Shown here: piece after piece, positions 39,969-47,912 of the stretch
Layout of the letters: every line of letters begins with the position of its first letter
Position numbering within the stretch: position 1 is the first letter of the stretch
Source: SIG440 sp045591035
GTDB taxonomy: Bacteria > Bacillota > Clostridia > Monoglobales > Monoglobaceae
Length of the DNA stretch: 47,912 bases
Direction: 5' to 3'
Assembly: GCA_045591035.1 (NCBI GenBank)
Contig: JAZNSG010000043.1
Location: 1 to 47,912 of the forward strand
Notes under the pieces: model-generated
Told to the model about the DNA's origin: nothing
The model's input: the letters and a program-made list of their open reading frames with translations, nothing else
The model's database searches: none
Position numbers and translations under genes: made by a program

Positions 39969-41186
39969 TTAAAGAACAGACGTGATGTCTTCCCCTCTTT
40001 CAATCATTCCAAGAAGCTGGTCACAGAGCATAAGGCATCTGGGCAAATGGAACGGGCCTTTCCACATTGAACCTTTCTGAGTATGTGAAACCGTACCATC
40101 ACGATGAAGATACCCATACCAGTCTCCGTATTCGGGGTCTGCAAAGTGAGAGAAGCTGTATTCGAATACCTTTTCAAACCATTCCCAATACTTTTCATCC
40201 TTTGTGATTCCATAAGCCATAAGAGTCGCAATAAGCACCTCATTATGTACCCACCAAAGCTTCATATCCCATTCAAGCTGTTCACAAGGTCTGCCCTTAA
40301 CGTCCCTGAAATAATAGAAACCGCCAAATTCCTCATCCCAGCCAATGTCCATGTGCCAGTCAAGGAGATTAAGAGCCTTTTTCATCAGCTCATCATCTTT
40401 TGAATAAAGAGCTTCGCACATAATAAACCAGGCATTTTCACAAGAATGTCCCGGATTTATGCATCGCCCTGCGGGAGTATCAATCATACTTCCATCTGCC
40501 GCAACGGTTTCAAGCACACATTTATACTCAGGTTTGTAGTGATAGGTCATAATATCATCTATAACCGCTCTCACTATCTTTGTGTAATAATCAGCCTTTT
40601 CAGGGTAGCAACGGCGAAGAACCTGTCCTGTGCTTATAAGCACCATAGGCACAGCAGAGGCACGTTCCGAGCGGGTTGTTGCATAGCCCTTGGGAGTAAT
40701 TTTAAACGGATCGCTTTCGGGGTTTTTATACATTTCATACATAAGGTCATAGCATTTTGCAGCCTTTTCAACACAGTCTTTGTCACCAATAAGTGCACCA
40801 TATTCAGCCATACTCATGGCATAAAAGCTCTCTGAATACATGTAACGTCTTTTACGAAGCGGCTGACCATCGCGAGTTACGGTAAAGAACATTCTTCCGT
40901 CCTCGTCAACACAATACTTCTCCAAGAAATTCTTTCCCGACTTTGCCGCATCAAGCCATGATTCTTTTTCACCATACAATCTGCAAAGTGCAGAAAACGT
41001 CCAAAGGCATCTGCCCTGGAACCAAACAGACTTGTCGTCGCTGTATTTCTTTCCCTCACGGTCAATACAGGTTATATATCCGCCGTATTCCTTATCCAAA
41101 AGGTCACTGTTTTCCCAAAAGGGAATACAGTCCTTAAGTAAGGCATCGTGAAATTTTTGTTTATACTTTGCAAAATCCTTTGACAT
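39969..41186 (-). CDS. AGE-family epimerase/isomerase (N-acylglucosamine 2-epimerase-like)
   Basis: 405 residues, an (alpha/alpha)6 barrel. Family cues: GGYITCIDREGK, KSVWFQGRCLWTFS near 53-66, NPGHSCENAWF near 246-256, with the His used in catalysis, and WWVHNEVLIATL near 318-329, with a second catalytic His. Members epimerise GlcNAc and ManNAc, cellobiose or mannose and glucose; the exact pair cannot be told. It starts 26 bases after exonuclease III on the same strand, so may be transcribed with it, and ends at a terminator. Next to GH20-like, creatininase and FG-GAP genes it suggests amino-sugar use. Confidence 0.85.
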   Translation of the reverse strand: MSKDFAKYKQKFHDALLKDCIPFWENSDLLDKEYGGYITCIDREGKKYSDDKSVWFQGRCLWTFSALCRLYGEKESWLDAAKSGKNFLEKYCVDEDGRMFFTVTRDGQPLRKRRYMYSESFYAMSMAEYGALIGDKDCVEKAAKCYDLMYEMYKNPESDPFKITPKGYATTRSERASAVPMVLISTGQVLRRCYPEKADYYTKIVRAVIDDIMTYHYKPEYKCVLETVAADGSMIDTPAGRCINPGHSCENAWFIMCEALYSKDDELMKKALNLLDWHMDIGWDEEFGGFYYFRDVKGRPCEQLEWDMKLWWVHNEVLIATLMAYGITKDEKYWEWFEKVFEYSFSHFADPEYGDWYGYLHRDGTVSHTQKGSMWKGPFHLPRCLMLCDQLLGMIERGEDITSVL

Positions 41187-41212
41187 AAAAATACCTCGCT
41201 TTTATTATATAT

Positions 41213-41968
41213 TTAAATTTCTATTTCCAACGAAACAGGACAATGGTCCGAGCCAAAAACATCCGTATGGATTGAGGCTTCCTTTATCCCATCAGCCAAC
41301 GCTTTTGAGGTAAGAAAATAATCAATACGCCACCCTGCATTCTTGGCACGGGCGCTGAATCTGTAGCTCCACCATGAATATATCCCTTCTCTGTCCGGAT
41401 AAAGATACCTGAAACTGTCGCAAAATCCGGAATCCAGAAGGCGTGACATTTTTTCTCTTTCCTCATCGGTAAACCCTGCATTCCGACGATTTGTCTTTGG
41501 ATTCTTAAGGTCAATCTCCTGATGCGCAACGTTAAGGTCACCACACAAAACAACCGGCTTTATCTTATCAAGCTTCAAAAGATACTCCCGAAAATCCATC
41601 TCCCATTCCATTCTGTAATCAAGACGGGCAAGTTCATTCTGAGAGTTGGGCGTATAGCAGGTAACAAAGAAAAACTTCTCAAATTCAAGGGTTATTACCC
41701 TTCCCTCTTTGTCATGCTTTTCAATCCCTATACCATAGGAAACCGAAATAGGCTCTTTTTTTGAAAACACCGCCGTTCCTGAATACCCAAGCTTTTCAGC
41801 GCTGTTCCAATACTGAAAATAGCCAGGTGTATTTATCTCTGCCTGATGGGGTTGCATCTTTGTTTCCTGAACAGCAAATATATCCGCTCCAGCCTCAGAG
41901 AAAAAATCCAAAAATCCTTTTTGCATACAGGCTCTTAACCCATTAACATTCCATGATACGAATCTCAA
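41213..41968 (-). CDS. xth: exodeoxyribonuclease III (AP endonuclease)
   Basis: 251 residues from TTG at 41968, preceded by AGGAGG 7 bases upstream; the in-frame ATG at 41995 has no ribosome binding site and would add nine residues not seen in the family. It nicks at abasic sites in base-excision repair, partner to Nth. Catalytic motifs WNVNGLRA, QETKMQ, GDLNVAHQEIDL, GWRIDYFL and GSDHCPV are all intact. Confidence 0.95.
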   Translation of the reverse strand: MRFVSWNVNGLRACMQKGFLDFFSEAGADIFAVQETKMQPHQAEINTPGYFQYWNSAEKLGYSGTAVFSKKEPISVSYGIGIEKHDKEGRVITLEFEKFFFVTCYTPNSQNELARLDYRMEWEMDFREYLLKLDKIKPVVLCGDLNVAHQEIDLKNPKTNRRNAGFTDEEREKMSRLLDSGFCDSFRYLYPDREGIYSWWSYRFSARAKNAGWRIDYFLTSKALADGIKEASIHTDVFGSDHCPVSLEIEI

Positions 41969-42016
41969 AGCTTTCCCTCCTGTAAAAATTTTCAATACAG
42001 CACCGCTATGCCAGAA

Positions 42017-44182
42017 TCAGAGCTCGCCGGAAACATCCACTCCCGAAGGGTCAACCGTGGCTGCAGTATTCTCACCGGGAATCTGAATTTCCGTTACATC
42101 CTCATCAGGTTCTCCGTTATGTTTTGATTTGCAGGTCTTTGGCAAATTCTCAGCCATAAACCAACATGACGAAACTTCCTCACCACAATTTTCACCGGCA
42201 AGCAGCCCGGTCTTGGTGCAATAAGATTTGTAAACCGCCTTGCCGGGGACTTTTGGTGTAGACATCGACTTGCCTGCATTTATTTTTTCCATTACGCTTT
42301 TCCATACAGGGATGCAGGGATTTCCCGCTGCACTTATCGGCTTTGGCTCGTCATAGCCATACCACACAGCAGCTACATAATGGGGAGTATATCCAACAAA
42401 CCAACGGTCCTTGTTGTCAGATGTAGTACCCGTTTTTCCGGCAGTGAACATCCCCGAAGAAAGCTGCGCTCCGCCACCCGTTCCGCTTGTTACAACCTCT
42501 TTAAGAATCATTGATGTCACAAATGCCGCTTCTTCAGAAAGTGCAGTGTGAGAATCGGGTCCCGAGGATAATAATTCTTTTCCACCTGCATCCACCACGG
42601 AAGTGTAGCAATACGGTTTTGAATAAACTCCTCTGTTCGCAAAGGGCGTATACGCCGCCGTAAGTTCAAGCACAGAAATGCCATGGGTCACACCGCCTAA
42701 TGCCAACTGGGATAAGCCGATATCTGAAAAGACCTTTCCGTCTGCGCCTTTTTCACTTCTCACAAGAGAAGTAATCCCTAGCTTGTCTGTAAGGAACTCA
42801 AAGGAAATCTCAGGCCCAAGCTCATTCAGAATTTGTACCGGTATAGTATTAAGAGACTTCCTGAGTGCAGTTCTGACCGAAACATCACCATTATACTTCC
42901 AATCATAATTTCGTGGTTCAAATCCATTAAAATTCATCTTTTTATCAGTGTAAATATCTGAAGGAGTAATGAGTCCGTTTTCAAACGCCGGAGCATATAC
43001 CCCTATGGGTTTTATGGTAGAACCGGGCTGACGCAGGGTCTGATATGCACGATTAAGCACCAGATTCCCCGTTTTTCTTCCCAATCCACCGACCATTCCC
43101 TTTATGCCTCCGTCTTTGGGATCAATGACCACCATGGAAGCCTGGGCATGTTTTTCTCCCGTTGAATTGGGGAAGTTTTCTGGGTTTTCAAACACATCCT
43201 CCATAGCCCTTTGAATAGATGGGTCAAGAGTTGTGTATATCTTAAGTCCTCCCGAATAGAGCATCTTGTTTGCAATACTCTCAGGGTATCCCTGCTCTTT
43301 CAGGTCATTAAGAACAGTTTGAATAACATAGTCCTCAAAATAAGAATTTATGTCCCCTGATGTGATTTCCTCAGGGTCATACTCAGTGAACTTAAGTTCT
43401 GTATTGACTGCTTCGTCATGTTCTTCCTGACTTATAAATCCAAGTTCAAGCATCTTTGCCAGAACAATCTCTTGCTTTTCTTTGTTGTTTTCAGGGTTTA
43501 CAAGAGGGTCATATCTTGACGGATACTGTGTTATTCCCGCAATTGAAGCACACTCCGCCAGATTAAGCTCGGAAACAGGCTTTCCGAAAAACTTATATGA
43601 AGCCGACTGAATCCCGCTGCAGCCCTGAGAAAGGTAAATTGAATTGAGATAAAGCTCCAGTATCTTGTCTTTGCTTATCTTTTTTTCCAGGTTAACTGCG
43701 CTCGAAATCTCAAGAATCTTTCTTGCTGCGGTCTCATCTCTTCTGTTGGTAATATTCTTAACAAGCTGTTGAGTTATAGTGCTTCCGCCAAAGGTAATAT
43801 CACTGCCCGTCAGTTTGCTTTTTGCAAACATAAGAACCGCTTTTGTGGTTCGCCTCATATCAAAACCCTTATGCTTATAAAACCGCTCATCCTCAATGGC
43901 AACAATCGCATCTTTCATATCCTTTGGGATATCCTCAAAATCTACCCAGATACGACTTTCCTCCGAGGAAATGGTTTTAAGAACCACCTGCTCTCCCTTA
44001 TCATTCACATAATAAATCCTTGTAGCAGTGTCGGAAGTCAATGAGTTAACGTTAATCTCCTCTAATGTGCCAAACACACCCATAACTGCACAAGCTCCAA
44101 CAACCGCCAAAGCAATCAGCCCGACTCCCATGGTTACGGAAAAAACCTTCAGAAATTTTTTTAAATAAGGATTGATTCTCAA
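42017..44182 (-). CDS. class A penicillin-binding protein (PBP1A type)
   Basis: 721 residues. Short cytoplasmic tail, membrane helix at about 13-36, glycosyltransferase 51 domain with AIEDERFYKHKGFD (Glu97) and GGSTITQQLVKN, then transpeptidase with SxxK (GSTIKP), SxN (KSLNTIP) and KTGT (AGKTGTTSD). Both peptidoglycan polymerase and cross-linking activities should be intact. The C-terminal tail after KPISAAGNPCIPVW carries four to five Cys and a Pro/Thr-rich end, as in clostridial PBP1A. Followed closely by xth on the same strand. Confidence 0.95.
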   Translation of the reverse strand: MRINPYLKKFLKVFSVTMGVGLIALAVVGACAVMGVFGTLEEINVNSLTSDTATRIYYVNDKGEQVVLKTISSEESRIWVDFEDIPKDMKDAIVAIEDERFYKHKGFDMRRTTKAVLMFAKSKLTGSDITFGGSTITQQLVKNITNRRDETAARKILEISSAVNLEKKISKDKILELYLNSIYLSQGCSGIQSASYKFFGKPVSELNLAECASIAGITQYPSRYDPLVNPENNKEKQEIVLAKMLELGFISQEEHDEAVNTELKFTEYDPEEITSGDINSYFEDYVIQTVLNDLKEQGYPESIANKMLYSGGLKIYTTLDPSIQRAMEDVFENPENFPNSTGEKHAQASMVVIDPKDGGIKGMVGGLGRKTGNLVLNRAYQTLRQPGSTIKPIGVYAPAFENGLITPSDIYTDKKMNFNGFEPRNYDWKYNGDVSVRTALRKSLNTIPVQILNELGPEISFEFLTDKLGITSLVRSEKGADGKVFSDIGLSQLALGGVTHGISVLELTAAYTPFANRGVYSKPYCYTSVVDAGGKELLSSGPDSHTALSEEAAFVTSMILKEVVTSGTGGGAQLSSGMFTAGKTGTTSDNKDRWFVGYTPHYVAAVWYGYDEPKPISAAGNPCIPVWKSVMEKINAGKSMSTPKVPGKAVYKSYCTKTGLLAGENCGEEVSSCWFMAENLPKTCKSKHNGEPDEDVTEIQIPGENTAATVDPSGVDVSGEL

Positions 44183-44256
44183 ACAAAACCCTCCCTTTTT
44201 TCCAAAGCAGCATCCTTGGAAATTAAATTATTATCTGTATTGTTATGATTACAATT

Positions 44257-44287
44257 ATTATACTTATAAAAATTGAAAAATTGTCAA
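44257..44287 (-). promoter_or_regulatory. possible promoter of the PBP gene
   Basis: Minus strand TTGACA (44287-44282) and TATAAT (44262-44257), but the spacer is 19 bases, longer than ideal. Confidence 0.4.
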
Positions 44288-44345
44288 TAATTAGAACAGA
44301 CGAAAATGTCAAACTTACATTAAAAACTCGAAAGGATGGTATTTT

Positions 44346-44753
44346 ATGCTAAAACCTGCTGCTAAAACTGCTCTTTTTCTAATTATTACCGTTTTTCTTG
44401 CCTTTGTTTCAGCTTTTGGGACTTATTTTCTTACGAAAAATTCAGTTGAAGGCCACAAGCCTCTTCCCACCGCAAGTACAGCTCCCATAGTCCCGGCTTC
44501 AAATGAAGCTGCTTCACAAAAAAACAACGTCCAAGTAAAAATCGTTCCCACACAGTTTGAATACTACACCGTAAGACTTGAAGGGTCATGTCTTGGAGTA
44601 TACGCAACTCACAATGGGGCAGAGGAGTTCCTCTACAACGAGACAATCTACAAAAACGACCTTTCCCCCGAAGATATTAGCCTTCTGAGCACAGGCGTTA
44701 ATTTGAATAATTCAGCCGAACTCACCGAATTTTTAGAGAATTTCACAAGCTGA
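44346..44753 (+). CDS. BofC C-terminal-domain-like membrane-anchored protein
   Basis: 135 residues. N-terminal helix (ALFLIITVFLAFVSAFGTYFL) anchors a Ser/Ala/Pro linker and an outer domain with YYTVRLEGSCLGVY...FLYNETIYKNDLSPEDISLLSTG and an ending ELTEFLENFTS. That pattern (short beta strands, L-P-x-D-x-x-x-L-x-x-G, then E-x-L-x-x-F-L-E-x-x-x-S) matches the C-terminal domain of BofC, a forespore inhibitor of SpoIVB signalling. Placement just before gpr supports a sporulation role, but the match is from memory. AAAGGATGG precedes the ATG. Confidence 0.65.
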   Translation: MLKPAAKTALFLIITVFLAFVSAFGTYFLTKNSVEGHKPLPTASTAPIVPASNEAASQKNNVQVKIVPTQFEYYTVRLEGSCLGVYATHNGAEEFLYNETIYKNDLSPEDISLLSTGVNLNNSAELTEFLENFTS

Positions 44754-44864
44754 CATTTTCTTGTATTTATGTTTGTATTCTACCACAAACTGCCTTAAGT
44801 GTCAAGAAAGATATACCTATCCGCAGTTCTTTAAAATCAAACAACTACCAAGGGGGAAATTTCT

Positions 44865-45848
44865 ATGTCATTTAGTCCTCGCACAGACCTTGCCATTGAA
44901 GCAAGAGAGCTTTACTTTGAAAATTCAGCTATTGAAACTGAGCTTAAAGGTGTTGAAGCCAAAGAAGTCCAGGAAAAATTCGGTATATTTGTAAACCGAG
45001 TGAAAATTACCGACGAAAATGGCGAAGCCGCATTGGGGAAAGCCCGTGGGAGCTATATAACAATCGAACTCCCCGACCCCAACGATACAAGACAAGAAGC
45101 CTACGAAGAGGCTTGTCGGGTTTGCGCCCGTGAATTATCCTGTCTTTTGCCAAAGGATAAGTCAGGCACCACTTTAGTTATCGGTCTTGGGAACCGAAAC
45201 ATAACCGCTGATGCTGTCGGTCCCGAAACAATAGACTCCGTATTGGTAACAAGACACCTTCTTGAATATATGCCCGAAGAAATTGACAGCCGGCTGCGCC
45301 CCGTTTGTGCCATCTCACCCGGAGTTCTGGGAATAACCGGAGTTGAAACCTTTGAAGTTGTCAAGGGTATCAGCGAACGGGTTAAGCCCTCCCTCGTAAT
45401 TGCAGTTGATGCCCTTTGTTCAAGGCGTATGTCGAGACTTAACAAAACCATTCAGTTCTCAGACACCGGCATAGTCCCCGGCGCTGGTATCGGCAATCGT
45501 CGTATGGCAATTGACAAAGAAACCCTTGGTGTTCCCGTAATAGCTGTTGGAGTGCCCACAGTTATTGATGCCGCAACAATTGCAGGAGATACCATTGATA
45601 TTCTTCTTGAGAACCTTAAAGAGAATGCAAAAGAAAATCAGCCGCTTTTTAAAATGCTTTCAGTTATTGCCGAAGAAGATAAGTACTCTATGATAAAACA
45701 GGTTCTTCACCCCGAATACGGGGACTTCATTGTCACGCCCAAAGAGGTTGACCTTGCTGTTTCAAATATTTCCGAAATAATAGCCAACTGCATAAATATC
45801 GCCCTGCACGAGGGTATAACCCTTGCGGACATTGACAGATACAAATAA
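44865..45848 (+). CDS. gpr: germination protease Gpr
   Basis: 327 residues. Degrades small acid-soluble spore proteins early in germination. GNRNITADAVGPETIDSVLVTRH contains the conserved acidic residues of this A25-type protease; PVCAISPGVLGITGVETFEVVKG and VDALCSRR are also diagnostic. The prosequence is very short: MSFSP before RTDLAIEA, where Bacillus enzymes carry about 15 residues. No alternative start exists, because a TAA lies in frame 11 codons upstream of the ATG. AAGGGGG gives the ribosome binding site. It is evidence that the host makes endospores. Confidence 0.95.
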   Translation: MSFSPRTDLAIEARELYFENSAIETELKGVEAKEVQEKFGIFVNRVKITDENGEAALGKARGSYITIELPDPNDTRQEAYEEACRVCARELSCLLPKDKSGTTLVIGLGNRNITADAVGPETIDSVLVTRHLLEYMPEEIDSRLRPVCAISPGVLGITGVETFEVVKGISERVKPSLVIAVDALCSRRMSRLNKTIQFSDTGIVPGAGIGNRRMAIDKETLGVPVIAVGVPTVIDAATIAGDTIDILLENLKENAKENQPLFKMLSVIAEEDKYSMIKQVLHPEYGDFIVTPKEVDLAVSNISEIIANCINIALHEGITLADIDRYK

Positions 45849-45877
45849 AAAGTTCACATCTTTCAAAAAAGTTACTA

Positions 45878-45906
45878 TTGTATAGTGATGAAAAATATGA
45901 TATACT
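45878..45906 (+). promoter_or_regulatory. promoter of the DUF1385-prmC operon
   Basis: TTGTAT (45878-45883), 17 bases, TATACT (45901-45906). The predicted start (about 45913) lies after the in-frame ATG at 45885, supporting the start at 45939. Confidence 0.6.
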
Positions 45907-45938
45907 GTTTCTTGTCATTGAAAGGAACGGTGCTTTTT

Positions 45939-46898
45939 ATGAGTTGTGATAAAAAATGTAATATACACAAAACCTCAATTGGCGGCCAGGCTGTTATTGA
46001 GGGGATTATGATGAAAGGTCCAAACAAAATCGCCACTGCAGTGCGAAAAACTGACGGTGAAATTGTTATGGAAGAAAAGGAATGTTCGGTTGCAAGACGA
46101 AACAGATTTTTGAAACTTCCAATTATTCGCGGATGTATAAACTTTTTTGATTCTATGATTTTGGGTGTACAATCCCTTATGTATTCAGCAAAATTTTTTG
46201 ACCTTGATGAGGACGGAAACGAAAAGGAGCAAACCCAGAGCAAATTTGAAGCATGGCTTGAAAAGAAGCTTGGCTCAGAAAAGGGAATGAACATCGTTAT
46301 ATATTTCTCTGTTTGTCTTTCCCTCGTTTTGAGTATCGGTCTTTTTATGATGCTTCCTGCTTTTATTGTAGGGCTTCTTGATGGTATTCTTCACCATTTT
46401 GCTCTTACTCTTACCGAGGGGGTTGTGCGTATCGCAATCTTCCTTATTTATCTGGCACTTGTTGCTAAGATGCAGGATATCAAACGAGTTTTTATGTATC
46501 ACGGTGCAGAGCACAAAACCATTCATTGCTATGAGCAGGGTCTTGAACTTACCGTCGAAAACATTCGCACTCAATCACGTCTTCACCCCCGCTGCGGCAC
46601 AAGCTTTCTGCTTGTGGTTATGGTGGTGAGTATAATTGTTTTTTCCTTTATCTCCTGGGAAAACCCCATTATTCGTTTGGTTTTGAGACTTGCCCTTTTG
46701 CCCGTTGTTGCCGGGATTTCTTATGAAATCATAAAGTTTGCCGGCAGGCACGACAACTGCTTCACAAAAATTCTCAGCGCCCCGGGGAAATGGCTTCAAT
46801 ACATCACTACTAACGAACCCGACGACAGCCAAATAGAGGTAGCAATCAAAGCAATCGAGGCTGTTATTCCCGAAGACAAGACCGAAGACAAATGGTAA
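45939..46898 (+). CDS. yqhQ: YqhQ/DUF1385 family membrane protein
   Basis: 319 residues from the ATG at 45939; AAAGGA lies 12 bases upstream, a little far. Typical opening SIGGQAVIEGIMMKGP and later MYHGAEHKTIHCYE, where the His/Glu residues may bind metal, plus LHPRCGTSFLLVVMVVS. Several membrane helices in about 120-280. Role unknown. Its usual neighbours in Firmicutes are prmC and prfA, as here. Overlaps prmC by 7 bases. Confidence 0.9.
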   Translation: MSCDKKCNIHKTSIGGQAVIEGIMMKGPNKIATAVRKTDGEIVMEEKECSVARRNRFLKLPIIRGCINFFDSMILGVQSLMYSAKFFDLDEDGNEKEQTQSKFEAWLEKKLGSEKGMNIVIYFSVCLSLVLSIGLFMMLPAFIVGLLDGILHHFALTLTEGVVRIAIFLIYLALVAKMQDIKRVFMYHGAEHKTIHCYEQGLELTVENIRTQSRLHPRCGTSFLLVVMVVSIIVFSFISWENPIIRLVLRLALLPVVAGISYEIIKFAGRHDNCFTKILSAPGKWLQYITTNEPDDSQIEVAIKAIEAVIPEDKTEDKW

Positions 46899-47731
46899 AA
46901 ATCAAAGAATTCCGAAAAGCTGCCGCAGAAAGATTAAAAAAAGTAAACAACGAAAGTCCCCTTGCTGATGTTGATATGCTTCTTCTTTCAAAAGGCTATA
47001 CAAAAAACGACCTGCTGTTAGGGGACAAAATTATAGATGAAAAACTATCCGAAGAACTCGAAAAAAGCCTTCGTGAGATAGAGCTTGGTACACCGGTGCA
47101 ATACGTTGTTGGTTGCTGTGAATTTATGTCCCTTCCATTTGCTGTGACCAAAGACACCCTTATCCCCCGTGCAGACACTGAAATTCTGGTCGAGGAAATC
47201 ATATCCCGACTGAAAAACAAACCCGAACCAACCATCTTTGAAGTTGGAAGCGGTTCAGGATGTATTGCTGTAAGCCTCGCTTACTATCTGCCGGAGTCAA
47301 AAATCGTTTCTGCGGATATTTCCGAGTGCGCCCTGGCTGTAGCAAGAAAAAACGCCGACATCAATGGTGTCGCATCCCGTGTCAGCTTCGTAAATCATAA
47401 TATAATGAAGGGTTTTTGGGATTTCGAAAAGTGTCCCGACGCTATAGTGTCGAATCCGCCATATATCCCAAAAGAAGATATTTTAAAATTAGACAAAAAA
47501 GTCAGGGACTTTGAGCCTCTTTCCGCTTTAGACGGCGGTATAGACGGTCTTGACTTTTATCGGCTTATTGCAAAGACTGCCCCTCTTGAAAAAGGCGGCA
47601 TCCTGGCCTTTGAGGTGGGAATTGGCCAAGCCGATAAAGTTGCCGAGCTTATGAGCCCCAACTTTAAAAACATAGAACTTATAAAAGACCTGAGCGGAAT
47701 TGACCGAGTTGTAATCGGCATAAAAAAATAA
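46892..47731 (+). CDS. prmC: release factor glutamine methyltransferase PrmC
   Basis: 279 residues. Methylates the Gln of the GGQ motif in RF1/RF2, speeding termination. SAM-binding motif EVGSGSGC near 117-124, catalytic NPPY at 188-191. The N-terminal RF-binding helical domain (ADVDMLLLSKGYTKND) is present. The start overlaps the DUF1385 gene. prfA is expected downstream, outside the window, yet a strong terminator intervenes. Confidence 0.95.
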   Translation: MVKIKEFRKAAAERLKKVNNESPLADVDMLLLSKGYTKNDLLLGDKIIDEKLSEELEKSLREIELGTPVQYVVGCCEFMSLPFAVTKDTLIPRADTEILVEEIISRLKNKPEPTIFEVGSGSGCIAVSLAYYLPESKIVSADISECALAVARKNADINGVASRVSFVNHNIMKGFWDFEKCPDAIVSNPPYIPKEDILKLDKKVRDFEPLSALDGGIDGLDFYRLIAKTAPLEKGGILAFEVGIGQADKVAELMSPNFKNIELIKDLSGIDRVVIGIKK

Positions 47732-47802
47732 AAGGCTGTTTGGCCACCACCAGACAAGGAAGTATTGTCCTAAAAGTCATCTTTTCTGCGATTTTCTGCG
47801 TT

Positions 47803-47841
47803 AAAAACAGCCCATATCCGTTAGGATTATGGGCTGTTTTT
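47803..47841. terminator. terminator after prmC
   Basis: AAAACAGCCCATA pairs with TATGGGCTGTTTT; T run follows. About 70 bases before it and 70 after hold no gene that I can see. Confidence 0.85.
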
Positions 47842-47912
47842 GCCTTGAACTTCATCAAAAAATTTTGATTTTAGGATGCTCTGCAGTTTTGAATATCTGA
47901 TTTTTCGAATTA

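Noticed and set aside
41969..41995. ATG start for exonuclease III nine codons upstream
   Set aside because: The AGGAGG lies between this ATG and the TTG, and the family begins at the LRFVSWN segment.

Overview
The window looks like part of the chromosome of a spore-forming, low-GC member of class Clostridia. The support is a germination protease (gpr), a BofC-like small protein, a Firmicutes-type rpmG-secE-nusG-rplK-rplA-rplJ-rplL order, strong AGGAGG ribosome binding sites, canonical TTGACA-N17-TATAAT promoters and S-layer-homology (SLH) surface proteins. It could be a gut or other anaerobic isolate or MAG; I cannot name the genus from sequence alone.

Layout. 1-2300 is an accessory patch. 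It holds the 3' end of an IS3-family insertion sequence, a possible gene tail cut by it, a class II Fic-domain protein whose promoter overlaps two copies of a 13-bp palindrome, and a candidate structured RNA with its own promoter and terminator followed by a 55-residue ORF. 2372-10263 carries inorganic pyrophosphatase and three secreted SLH proteins. 10517-12473 holds a small tail-anchored membrane protein, a SLOG-fold protein and an overlapping LrgA/LrgB pair. 12527-20967 is an envelope region: ApbE flavinyltransferase, then a co-directional run of MurJ, an O-antigen-ligase/polymerase-like protein, a GT4 glycosyltransferase, two DUF4330 proteins and, after a weak attenuator, an ABC exporter. 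21111-22846 is a very AT-rich islet (GT4 glycosyltransferase, Cys-rich 73-residue protein, divergent XRE regulator) whose two promoters share one -35 segment.

22938-28099 is housekeeping: ybaK, rarA and glyA on the minus strand, nth on the plus strand, five tRNA genes and a two-OB-fold SSB-like protein. 28100-31098 is accessory again: palindromic dispersed repeats, a small protein with an ED-V-I-T-T-S motif next to a secreted protein driven by a perfect promoter, and a GH20-like glycosidase. 31328-34790 is the ribosomal/transcription operon with an L10 leader plus attenuator and two copies of a GTGGGAGGAA...ACCACG RNA motif placed before rplK and rplA. 35058-41186 holds a YkvI-type permease, a creatininase-family amidohydrolase, a large FG-GAP repeat protein broken by a one-base frameshift, and an AGE-family epimerase. 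41213-47731 holds exonuclease III, a class A PBP, the BofC-like protein, gpr, a YqhQ/DUF1385 protein and prmC, ending at a strong terminator.

Themes: envelope assembly (murJ, PBP1A, polymerase, glycosyltransferases, SLH proteins), sporulation (gpr, BofC-like), translation, and small accessory loci near repeats. The observations I rate highest are the Fic/operator/structured-RNA locus, the paired leader motif in the ribosomal operon, the frameshifted FG-GAP gene beside creatininase and epimerase, and the small-protein/secreted-protein pair. Functions are assigned from motifs and remembered family features; no database search was run.
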